Source of the DNA: Selenomonadaceae bacterium
Lineage (GTDB): Bacteria > Bacillota > Negativicutes > Selenomonadales > Selenomonadaceae
Assembly: GCA_017453765.1 (NCBI GenBank)
Contig: JAFTEG010000088.1
Span: forward strand, 1 to 8,693
Reading direction: 5' to 3'
DNA: 8,693 nucleotides
Shown here: in pieces, positions 1-4,988 of the stretch
Position numbering within the stretch: position 1 is the first letter of the stretch
Layout: each line of letters opens with the position of its first letter
Notes under the pieces: model-generated
What the model saw: the letters and a program-made list of their open reading frames with translations, nothing else
What the model was told of the DNA's origin: nothing
Databases searched by the model: none
Made by a program: the position numbers and the translations under genes

Positions 1-387
1 GGTTGCGACCGTTGCGGCATGGACGGCGATTGTATTTTTCATGATGCCATTGCAGAAAAGCTTATGCCGAAAATGTTGGAAGCTGATTTACTTGTACTTG
101 TGACGCCGCTTTACTACTTCGGTTTTTCCGCGCAGTTAAAAACGGTCATTGACAGATTTTATTCGCGTACCGGCAGACTTCACGGCAAAAAATCTATCCT
201 GCTTGCTACGGCGTGGAATACGGCTGATTGGACGTTCACCGCGCTTAAGACGCATTATGAAACGTTAGTCAGATATATGGAGTGGCAGGACGTCGGTCAA
301 GTTTTGGCGACGGGTTGCGGCTACCGCAGTGCTGTTGAAAATTCCGTATTCGGCGACACGGCTTTTAAAATCGGTGCCGCATTGTAA
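1..387 (+). CDS. Flavodoxin-fold FMN reductase-like protein, 5' end outside window
   Basis: The reading frame is open from the first base and ends at TAA 385-387, so 128 C-terminal residues are visible and the start lies upstream. The first visible residues hold a cysteine cluster, CDRCGMDGDC (CX2CX5C), followed by the segment TPLYYFGFSAQLKTVIDRFY. This matches the S/TP-x-Y-x-x-x-x-SAQLKxxIDR region of the NADPH-dependent FMN reductase / iron-sulfur flavoprotein group, where it lies near the bound FMN. The cysteines fit the region that in iron-sulfur flavoproteins binds a cluster, but the missing N-terminus prevents a check of the full motif. The likely role is a cytoplasmic flavin-dependent redox protein such as a quinone or small-molecule reductase; the substrate is unknown. 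The PIN gene follows 12 bases after the stop, so the two are probably cotranscribed. Family placement is fairly sure, the exact subfamily is not. Confidence 0.8.
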   Translation, partial: GCDRCGMDGDCIFHDAIAEKLMPKMLEADLLVLVTPLYYFGFSAQLKTVIDRFYSRTGRLHGKKSILLATAWNTADWTFTALKTHYETLVRYMEWQDVGQVLATGCGYRSAVENSVFGDTAFKIGAAL

Positions 388-391
388 GGAG
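386..391 (+). promoter_or_regulatory. Shine-Dalgarno site supporting the TTG start of the PIN gene
   Basis: AAGGAG lies 8 bases before TTG 400-402 and shares its first two bases with the TAA stop of the preceding gene. The next in-frame ATG is at 418, which would cut off the conserved first strand and catalytic Asp of the PIN fold. The site therefore favours the TTG start. Confidence 0.65.
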
Positions 392-399
392 CAGATATT

Positions 400-840
400 T
401 TGAGAGTATATTTGGATATGTGTTGCTTTAATCGGCAATTCGATGAAAAAACTGATGAAAATGTAATGCCGGAATTAAGAAACATTATTTATATTCAAAA
501 GGAAATCGTTCAAGGAAATATTGAATTAGCAACGTCATTTATGTTGCACTATGAAAATTATCGAAAGAAGAATCATAGGCAACGTGATGCCATTGACTTT
601 TTCCTAAAAACATACCGAAAAATTTACATTGGTGTTGATTTTTCCGAGAAATTAAAAATTCTATCCGAAGAAATAATTGCCGCAGGAATAAAACCTAAAG
701 ACGCTTATCATATTGCGAGCGCAATTTTGGCTGATTGTGACTATTTTGTAACTGTCGATAAAAAGTTGCTCAGATATTCATCTGATAAAATCATTATCAC
801 AAACCCGATAAATTTTGTGGAGGTGTACGGCAATGTCTGA
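400..840 (+). CDS. PIN-domain protein, probable ribonuclease toxin
   Basis: A 146-residue protein with the PIN-domain layout. The first strand VYLDMCCFNRQFD carries Asp6, Glu52 lies in LHYENYRK, Asp101 in KPKDAYHIASA, and Asp120 in YFVTVDKKLL. These are the expected acidic residues for Mg-dependent RNA cleavage. The opening YLDxCCFNRxFD resembles a group of PIN proteins paired with small partner proteins in other bacteria (from memory). The start is TTG, backed by a Shine-Dalgarno at 386-391. The 3' end overlaps the next gene by 8 bases, typical of a coupled toxin-antitoxin pair. Bases 421-660 contain 71 G+C of 240 (about 30%), against about 51% in 1381-1500 of the amidohydrolase gene and 42-45% in the upstream reductase, which hints at separate origin. 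An RNase in another process is possible; toxicity is inferred. Confidence 0.8.
   Translation: MRVYLDMCCFNRQFDEKTDENVMPELRNIIYIQKEIVQGNIELATSFMLHYENYRKKNHRQRDAIDFFLKTYRKIYIGVDFSEKLKILSEEIIAAGIKPKDAYHIASAILADCDYFVTVDKKLLRYSSDKIIITNPINFVEVYGNV
819..825 (+). promoter_or_regulatory. Shine-Dalgarno site for the putative antitoxin
   Basis: GGAGGTG lies inside the 3' end of the PIN gene, 7 bases before ATG 833. It selects the ATG start over an in-frame TTG at 815 and makes independent or coupled translation of the second gene likely. Confidence 0.65.
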
Positions 841-1072
841 CATTCAAAAAGATATCCCGATTGAAGAATTATCAAAATTGGCGACAAAGTGTTTGATAGA
901 TAATTTCGGATATTTCAACGCAATGGAATTTATCTCAAGTTTGATTGACGAAGGGCGAAAAATGCCGGCAGATTATACCGAATGGCGCCGCGAGCATCTT
1001 TTTGAAGGAATGACCGACGAAGAAATTTTAAACGACGCCATTGGTTACGCGAAAAATAATCATTTAAATTAA
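833..1072 (+). CDS. Small putative antitoxin partner of the PIN protein
   Basis: A 79-residue, charged protein starting at ATG 833, which overlaps the PIN stop codon by 8 bases. An N-terminal helical stretch (ELSKLATKCLIDNFGYFNA, about 12-30) is followed by MEFISSLIDEG and the motif DYTEWRREHLFEGMTDEEI (about 47-65). The combination of a G-Y/H-x-N/D-A helix followed by DYT-x-W/E-R recalls small uncharacterised proteins found next to PIN genes in other bacteria; this comes from memory and was not searched. There is no recognisable ribbon-helix-helix or AbrB DNA-binding domain, so autoregulation cannot be claimed. The role as antitoxin rests on size, overlap and the PIN neighbour. The order toxin then antitoxin is the reverse of the commonest arrangement. 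No clear terminator follows. Confidence 0.65.
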   Translation: MSDIQKDIPIEELSKLATKCLIDNFGYFNAMEFISSLIDEGRKMPADYTEWRREHLFEGMTDEEILNDAIGYAKNNHLN

Positions 1073-1149
1073 ACTTTTGCAAGTCGAAGCAAATTGGCGG
1101 AATTGATATTCGACAAAGTTTCGCTTTTTGAATATATCACGATTAACCC

Positions 1150-1180
1150 ACTCGATTAAAGATTAAAAACTCGATTAAAG
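1150..1180 (+). repeat. 12-bp direct repeat upstream of the amidohydrolase gene
   Basis: ACTCGATTAAAG occurs at 1150-1161 and again at 1169-1180, a 19-bp period, ending just before the amidohydrolase start at 1191. The second copy supplies the AAAGG (1177-1181) that serves as a modest ribosome binding site. The remainder of the 118-base gap (1073-1190) is AT-rich with no convincing promoter or terminator. Confidence 0.6.
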
Positions 1181-1190
1181 GTAAACTCTT

Positions 1191-2252
1191 ATGAGAATGC
1201 GTAGAAGATCCTTTTTAAGATTGGCAGGTATCGGCGCCGTTGCAGTGGCGCTGGGAAGTTTTGGAGCGTTTAACATGACAGAAAGCTTTTCGACGCGAAA
1301 GGTTGACTTTCACGCGCACCCGATATTGCCTTCGTACGTAGAAGGGCTGAAAAGATTAGAAATAGACGCGCAAGCGGAGGAAGGTTTTCCCCTGCCGAAA
1401 TGGACGGTGGACGCGCACTTAAAATTTATGGACGACGCGGGAATTGATTTTACCGTACTTTCAATGCCGACGCCCCACATTTACAACAGCGCGGTAGGTG
1501 AAAGAGTTGCTTGCGACGTGGCACGAAAAATTAACAATGAAATGTACGAACTCTGCCGCATTTATCCCGACAGATTCGGCTTTGTTGCGGTACTGCCGAC
1601 GCCGAGCGTGGAAGGTTCAGTCGACGAGATACGCTACACCATGTCGACGCTGGGCGCGTTGGGCGTGAAGCTTGCAAGCAATTCGGACGGCGTTTACTTA
1701 GGCGATGAAAGGCTTGACCCGATTTTCAAAGAGTTGGACGCACGCCGAGCCCTTGTCATACTGCACCCGAGCCCCGCACCTGCCTTGCCGCGCATTGACG
1801 TGGTAACAGGCAAAGTCATGGCGCTTTTTGAATATCCCGCCGACACGACGCGTGCAGTTTTAAATCTTTTGGCGAACAAAACTTTTGACCGCTACCCCAA
1901 CATAAAATTTGTAGTGCCGCATTGCGGATCCTTCCTGCCGTATATGAAACAACGCGCAGAGGCAATGTTCAAAATGTTAGCCGGTATGGGTATGATGAAA
2001 CCGACGGAAGTTGCGGAAGGGCTGAAAAAAATGTACTTCGACTTAGCCGGCGACCCGATGCCGGAGGAAATGGACATGCTTTTAAAAATTACCGACGACA
2101 ATCACCTTGTCTACGGCAGTGATTATCCCTATGTCCCCGCGCAGATTTTGCTTGACAAGAAAAAGGCGCTTGATGAGGCATTGGACGACCGCGACTTAAC
2201 AAAAAAAATTTATGCTGAAAATGCGGAAAAACTTTTGGGAGTGATTCAATGA
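1191..2252 (+). CDS. Amidohydrolase 2 (ACMSD-like) family protein with Tat signal
   Basis: A 353-residue metal-dependent TIM-barrel protein. Visible family landmarks are HxH in VDFHAHP (His41, His43), LHP (His192), VPHCGS (His244) and GSDYP (Asp311), the usual metal and catalytic set of the amidohydrolase-2 / aminocarboxymuconate-semialdehyde decarboxylase-like group. Members hydrolyse or decarboxylate small aromatic or carboxylic substrates; the substrate here cannot be read from sequence. The N-terminus MRMRRRSFLRLAG is a good twin-arginine motif (R-R-S-F-L) followed by a hydrophobic stretch (about 11-27), so export in folded form is predicted, either released or anchored by an uncleaved signal. 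No clear A-x-A cleavage site or lipobox is seen. ATG 1191 follows AAAGG at 1177-1181; ATG 1197 is an alternative. The stop overlaps the start of the phzF-like gene by 4 bases (ATGA), implying translational coupling. Confidence 0.87.
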   Translation: MRMRRRSFLRLAGIGAVAVALGSFGAFNMTESFSTRKVDFHAHPILPSYVEGLKRLEIDAQAEEGFPLPKWTVDAHLKFMDDAGIDFTVLSMPTPHIYNSAVGERVACDVARKINNEMYELCRIYPDRFGFVAVLPTPSVEGSVDEIRYTMSTLGALGVKLASNSDGVYLGDERLDPIFKELDARRALVILHPSPAPALPRIDVVTGKVMALFEYPADTTRAVLNLLANKTFDRYPNIKFVVPHCGSFLPYMKQRAEAMFKMLAGMGMMKPTEVAEGLKKMYFDLAGDPMPEEMDMLLKITDDNHLVYGSDYPYVPAQILLDKKKALDEALDDRDLTKKIYAENAEKLLGVIQ

Positions 2253-3052
2253 TTCAGTTTATTGTTGACGCCTTCACGGACAAAATTTTTTCCGGCAATC
2301 CTGCGGCGGTCTGTGTGGCTGAAAATTTCCCCGCCGATGAGATTATGAAAAATATCGCGCGTGAAAATAATTTGTCTGAAACTGCCTTTGCCGTACGACA
2401 AAATGACGGTTACAAATTAAGAAAGAATAACGGTTACAAATTGCGCTGGTTTACTCCCGCCGGTGAAATTGATTTTTGCGGACACGCGACGCTGGCAACG
2501 GCTTTTATAATTTTTACGCAGATTGAAAGGGATTTAAGCGAAATTAACTTTGAAACTCTGCGCGGGAATTTTTCAGTCACGCGGCGCGAAAACCTTTTTG
2601 AAATGAATTTTCCCGCGTATGAATATAAAAAAATTCCCGTGACAGATGAGATGTGCGACGCGATAGGCGAAAATGTTTTGGAGGCGTACTTAAGCCGCGA
2701 TTTGCTGATGATTCTTGACAGCGCCGAAAAAGTTAAAAATCTCACGCCGAATTTTGAAAAGCTGAAAAATCTTAACGGCTTGATTCAGGCAGTGACGGCT
2801 AAAAGTGGCGATGAAAATTTTGACTGCGTGTCACGAATTTTTGCGCCGAAGATAAAGATAGCCGAAGACCCCGTTACCGGTTCGACACATTGTCTTATTG
2901 CGCCGATTTGGGCTGATAAACTGCACAAAAACTTTTTGACGTGCTATCAAGCGTCCGAGCGCGGCGGCATATTGTTTTGCGAAATTGCAGGCGACCGCGT
3001 GAAAATTTCCGGCAACGCGGTTTTATTTGCAAAAGCCGATGTATATATTTAA
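2249..3052 (+). CDS. PhzF-family isomerase/epimerase-like protein
   Basis: A 267-residue protein, normal for the PhzF / diaminopimelate-epimerase-like fold with two similar halves. Key motifs are FSGNPAAVC (about 14-22), NLSETAF (Glu44), EIDFCGHATLA (His79) and EDPVTGSTH (Asp207). These correspond to the Glu-His-Asp set of PhzF, which catalyses isomerisation by proton shuttling on a small acid. True phenazine synthesis is unlikely because no other phz gene is present; most homologues have unknown substrates. It begins inside the stop of the amidohydrolase gene (ATGA) with GGAG at 2238-2241, so the two products are probably made together and may act on related compounds, although the amidohydrolase appears exported and this protein has no signal peptide. 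Residues 52-67 show an in-frame duplication (GYKLR twice). Confidence 0.88.
   Translation: MIQFIVDAFTDKIFSGNPAAVCVAENFPADEIMKNIARENNLSETAFAVRQNDGYKLRKNNGYKLRWFTPAGEIDFCGHATLATAFIIFTQIERDLSEINFETLRGNFSVTRRENLFEMNFPAYEYKKIPVTDEMCDAIGENVLEAYLSRDLLMILDSAEKVKNLTPNFEKLKNLNGLIQAVTAKSGDENFDCVSRIFAPKIKIAEDPVTGSTHCLIAPIWADKLHKNFLTCYQASERGGILFCEIAGDRVKISGNAVLFAKADVYI
2402..2449 (+). repeat. In-frame 24-bp tandem duplication inside the phzF-like gene
   Basis: Units 2402-2425 and 2426-2449 share AAT-RAC-GGT-TAC-AAA-TT with a single difference in the first 17 bases, then diverge. They encode NDGYKLRK and NNGYKLRW (residues 52-59 and 60-67). Family members usually have one such strand leading to RWFTP, so the extra eight residues should lengthen a surface hairpin. 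Confidence 0.75.
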
Positions 3053-3054
3053 TT

Positions 3055-3093
3055 AATCAGTGTTGAGTAATTTTTAATATTTAATAACTGATT
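3055..3093 (+). promoter_or_regulatory. Inverted repeat in the gap before the dehydrogenase gene (possible operator)
   Basis: AATCAGT (3055-3061) and ACTGATT (3087-3093) are perfect 7-bp inverted arms around a 25-base AT-rich centre. There is no T-run after the second arm, so a terminator is unlikely. The AT-rich centre could hold a promoter or operator for the downstream genes, but no well-spaced -35/-10 pair is clear. A chance repeat is possible. Confidence 0.25.
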
Positions 3094-3122
3094 TACGTTA
3101 TTCCAATTTTTTCACATAAACT

Positions 3123-3160
3123 TTACAGCTTTTTGGAGGTAGTTGCATGAAGAAAATTTT
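3123..3160 (+). repeat. Duplicated translation-initiation segment, copy 1
   Basis: This segment covers the ribosome binding site GGAGG (3135-3139), the spacer and the first codons (MKKIF) of the dehydrogenase gene. It matches 3792-3829 in front of the DJ-1 gene at 36 of 38 positions, with 28 consecutive identical bases (3133-3160). Spacing from GGAGG to ATG is 7 bases, a strong site. Confidence 0.85.
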
Positions 3161-3785
3161 TGTAGTAGGCGCGGGCAGAGGTCTAGGTAACGGCGTTGCG
3201 GAAAAATTTGCGCAAGAAAATTTTCAAGTGGTTTTAATCTCGCGCAGTGAAAAAAATCTTGCTGAATACAAAAAGACTTTTGCCGAAAAAAATATTGAAG
3301 TCGAAACGCAGGCGGCTGATGTTTCGGACTTTGAAAATTTTGCCGCGACATTTAAAAATCTTACAGAAAAATTCGGTACGCCGGACGTACTCTTTTACAA
3401 CGTGGGAATTACCGCGCCTGCAGATGAAACTATCAGCGCAAAAAATTTAGTCGAGCATTACATTGCGGACGTGGCAGGCGCTTTTAACTGCGTGAGACTT
3501 CTTGACACGAAAGAATTTGCCGAAAAACACGGCGCTATTTTAATTACCGGCGGCGGATTCGCACTGCAACCCTACGCAGGATATTTGCCGCTTTCAATGG
3601 ATAAAGCCGCACTTCGCGCAATGGTTCAAGCCTTGACGCCGGTTTTGAACGCAAAAGGCATTTATATCGGCACGGTTCAAATTACAAACGTCATAGGCTC
3701 CAATGAAAAATTTGCGCCGAAAAATATTGCAGAGGAATTTTGGAAACTCTACGACAAACGCGAAACTAACGAAATAATCTATTAA
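3147..3785 (+). CDS. Divergent short-chain dehydrogenase/reductase (SDR) family protein
   Basis: A 212-residue Rossmann-fold protein. The cofactor loop GAGRGLG (8-14), ISRSE (31-35, suggesting NADP preference because of Arg33), AADVSD (56-61) and YNVG (84-87, for NxG) are clear SDR landmarks. The active site is unusual. TGGGFAL (134-140) has glycines where the catalytic Ser is expected. Before Lys153 the canonical Tyr position (K-4) is Leu149, while Tyr146 lies seven residues ahead. The strand usually carrying the catalytic Asn reads ADVAGAF, with Asp108 in its place. I recall a subgroup of SDR-like proteins with a similar TGGG...KAALR layout, so the protein is probably intact but mechanistically different. 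It is somewhat short for an SDR (usual about 250). The gene lies 30 bases before the DJ-1 gene, which has the same leader. Confidence 0.85.
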   Translation: MKKIFVVGAGRGLGNGVAEKFAQENFQVVLISRSEKNLAEYKKTFAEKNIEVETQAADVSDFENFAATFKNLTEKFGTPDVLFYNVGITAPADETISAKNLVEHYIADVAGAFNCVRLLDTKEFAEKHGAILITGGGFALQPYAGYLPLSMDKAALRAMVQALTPVLNAKGIYIGTVQITNVIGSNEKFAPKNIAEEFWKLYDKRETNEIIY

Positions 3786-3791
3786 ATTACA

Positions 3792-3829
3792 TTACAGTTT
3801 ATTGGAGGTAGTTGCATGAAGAAAATTTT
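3792..3829 (+). repeat. Duplicated translation-initiation segment, copy 2
   Basis: Second copy of the segment at 3123-3160, offset by 669 bases. It spans GGAGG (3804-3808), the 7-base spacer and the first codons (MKKIL) of the DJ-1 family gene. Only two positions differ over 38 bases. Confidence 0.85.
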
Positions 3830-4493
3830 GTGCGTTGTAACCAGCAACAATGTGAAAGGCGCGACCGGCATTCCCACCGGATTTTGGCTTAGCGAACTCA
3901 CTCACCCTATGGCGAAGTTTGAAGACGCGGGCTTTGAAACCGTCCTTGCGTCGATTAAGGGCGGCAAACCGCCGATTGATCCCGTAAGCTTGTACTTTGA
4001 CGACCCCATTAACAAAAAGTTTTGGGACGACGCAAATTTTCAGCGCAAACTTGAAAATTCGGTTAAGCTTGACGACGTAGACGCGAAAGAGTATGACGCG
4101 ATATTTTTTGCAGGCGGTCACGGCGTAATGTGGGATTTTGCCGACAGTGCGGCGATTGACAAGGTTACGCGTGAAATTTATGAAAACGGCGGCATTGTGT
4201 CTGCAGTTTGTCACGGACCGGCGGCGCTTGTAAATGTCAAACTCAGCAACGGCGAATATCTTGTAAGCGGCAAAAACGTCACGGGATTTACCAACGCCGA
4301 AGAAGACGAGGCGCAGGGTACGGCGATTGTACCGTTTTTGCTTGCGGATAAATTGACTGAACACGGTGCCACGCATCACGCCGCCGCTAATTGGAGCAAT
4401 AACGTCGTTGTCGACGGTCGGCTTGTCACGGGACAAAACCCCGCCTCTGCCGCAGGTGTCGGTGACGCTGTTGTTAAATTGATAGATCGATAG
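3816..4493 (+). CDS. DJ-1/PfpI (Hsp31-like) family protein, type 1 glutamine amidotransferase-like
   Basis: A 225-residue cytoplasmic protein. GFWLSELTHP contributes Glu27, FFAGGHG (97-103) is the oxyanion-side loop, and AVCHGPAAL (130-138) holds the nucleophile elbow with Cys132-His133. This Glu-Cys-His arrangement fits Hsp31-like members (yeast YDR533C/Hsp31 group), several of which convert methylglyoxal to lactate without glutathione or act as deglycase/chaperone; which applies here is not decidable from sequence. A true glutamine amidotransferase is unlikely because no synthase partner is present. The ribosome binding site is part of the duplicated leader. The last codons and TAG stop (4491-4493) lie within the octamer repeat that fills the following gap, so the C-terminal Asp-Arg and the stop come from repeat sequence. 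Context with an SDR and a tautomerase fits carbonyl stress handling. Confidence 0.87.
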   Translation: MKKILCVVTSNNVKGATGIPTGFWLSELTHPMAKFEDAGFETVLASIKGGKPPIDPVSLYFDDPINKKFWDDANFQRKLENSVKLDDVDAKEYDAIFFAGGHGVMWDFADSAAIDKVTREIYENGGIVSAVCHGPAALVNVKLSNGEYLVSGKNVTGFTNAEEDEAQGTAIVPFLLADKLTEHGATHHAAANWSNNVVVDGRLVTGQNPASAAGVGDAVVKLIDR

Positions 4494-4538
4494 TTGCTGG
4501 ATCGATAGATCGATAGCTGCTGGATCGATAGATCGATA
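4480..4538 (+). repeat. GATCGATA octamer array with GYTGCTG spacers
   Basis: Octamers GATCGATA occur at 4485-4492, 4500-4507, 4508-4515, 4523-4530 and 4531-4538, separated by heptamers GTTGCTG (4493-4499) and GCTGCTG (4516-4522), forming an approximate 23-bp higher-order unit. The array holds five GATC sites and several ATCGAT palindromes. It starts inside the DJ-1 coding region and includes its stop codon. A related array is at 6997-7020. Confidence 0.85.
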
Positions 4539-4554
4539 TTAACTGGTTATTAAT

Positions 4555-4582
4555 CGCTAAAAGCTGTAAGCTGAAAGCTAGA
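4555..4582 (+). repeat. Heptamer array (AGCTGWA-like) before the tautomerase gene
   Basis: Four adjacent 7-base units read CGCTAAA, AGCTGTA, AGCTGAA and AGCTAGA. The array ends two bases before the GGAGGA ribosome binding site of the next gene, so it would form part of the mRNA leader. Confidence 0.65.
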
Positions 4583-4584
4583 AT

Positions 4585-4590
4585 GGAGGA
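4585..4590 (+). promoter_or_regulatory. Shine-Dalgarno site fixing the tautomerase start
   Basis: GGAGGA lies 7 bases before ATG 4598. An in-frame ATG at 4583 overlaps this site and is therefore not the start. Starting at 4598 places Pro directly after Met, as the family requires. Confidence 0.8.
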
Positions 4591-4597
4591 ATTTTTT

Positions 4598-4798
4598 ATG
4601 CCGTTAATTTCAATCGACGCTGTTCACCCTACGAAGGAACAGAAAGAAAAACTCATTGCGGAACTCACGAAAACCGCCAGCAACATTTTGGGCGTTGACG
4701 AAAAATTTTTCTACGTCCTTGTCAAGGAAAACGATACCGACAACTGGGGAGTCGGCGGCAAAACTCTGACGCAGTTCATGGCTGACGCTAAAAAGTAA
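4598..4798 (+). CDS. 4-oxalocrotonate tautomerase-like small protein
   Basis: A 66-residue protein beginning MPLISIDAV, so removal of Met exposes the catalytic N-terminal Pro of the tautomerase superfamily. The segment DTDNWGVGGKTL near residues 46-57 matches the conserved D-x-DNWGxGG region of 4-OT-like subunits, which assemble as hexamers. Counting from Pro1, the positions of the classical 4-OT substrate residues Arg11 and Arg39 are Thr and Val, so hydrolysis-pathway 4-oxalocrotonate is a doubtful substrate; many relatives have unknown activity. It has a strong ribosome binding site and is preceded by two repeat arrays. It is the last plus-strand gene before the convergent terminator and belongs by orientation with the dehydrogenase and DJ-1 genes, though a 104-base repeat-filled gap separates it from them. 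Confidence 0.87.
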   Translation: MPLISIDAVHPTKEQKEKLIAELTKTASNILGVDEKFFYVLVKENDTDNWGVGGKTLTQFMADAKK

Positions 4799-4817
4799 AA
4801 TTAAAATGAACGCAAAA

Positions 4818-4875
4818 AAGTAAAATCGACGCGAACAAGTAAAATCTGCGCGAACGAATAAACTTTGAACGTAAC
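4818..4875 (+). repeat. Degenerate 19-20 bp tandem repeat after the tautomerase gene
   Basis: Units 4818-4836 and 4837-4855 are 19 bases each, begin AAGTAAAATC and end GCGAAC. A weaker 20-base unit follows (4856-4875, ending GAACGTAAC). A further decayed copy appears to start at the gene's own end, where AAAAGTAAAA (4791-4800) contains the TAA stop. Confidence 0.65.
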
Positions 4876-4896
4876 CTAATCCTTTCCATAAAGAAA

Positions 4897-4928
4897 AGCC
4901 CGTCTCAATTTTTGAAACGGACTTTTTT
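4897..4928 (+). terminator. Rho-independent terminator-like hairpin between convergent genes
   Basis: AGCCCGTCTC (4897-4906) pairs with GAAACGGACT (4914-4923) at 8 of 10 positions around a 7-base AT-rich loop, followed by six T (4923-4928). An A-rich run before the hairpin could give weaker function on the minus strand, where the chemotaxis gene ends. The two mismatches reduce stability. Confidence 0.65.
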
Positions 4929-4930
4929 AG

Positions 4931-4986
4931 TTAGGAGTTAGGAGTACTCTTCACTCCTTACTCTTCACTCCTTACTCTTCACTCTT
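4931..4986 (+). repeat. Heptamer array between terminator and chemotaxis gene
   Basis: Eight consecutive 7-base units: TTAGGAG twice, then TACTCTT and CACTCCT alternating, with a final CACTCTT variant. The 14-bp pair repeats at 4945-4958 and 4959-4972. The sequence runs directly into the stop codon of the minus-strand chemotaxis gene (4989-4991). TTAGGAG units are near-complements of the CACTCCT units, so AGGAGT/ACTCCT hairpins are possible. Confidence 0.8.
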
Positions 4987-4988
4987 CA

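Noticed and set aside
1083..1114. GTCGAA/TTCGAC inverted repeat after the putative antitoxin as a terminator
   Set aside because: Arms are only 6 bp with a 20-base loop and no T-run directly after.
1694..2122. Extra open frames within the amidohydrolase gene
   Set aside because: They overlap a complete gene with intact catalytic motifs; composition and absence of translation signals argue against them.
4480..4538. CRISPR-like or integration site reading of the GATCGATA array
   Set aside because: Units are too short and spacers are nearly identical to each other, so this is a simple tandem array; no cas or integrase gene is present.
4583..4597. Longer tautomerase start at ATG 4583
   Set aside because: This ATG overlaps the GGAGGA site and would bury the catalytic Pro, which must follow the initiator Met.
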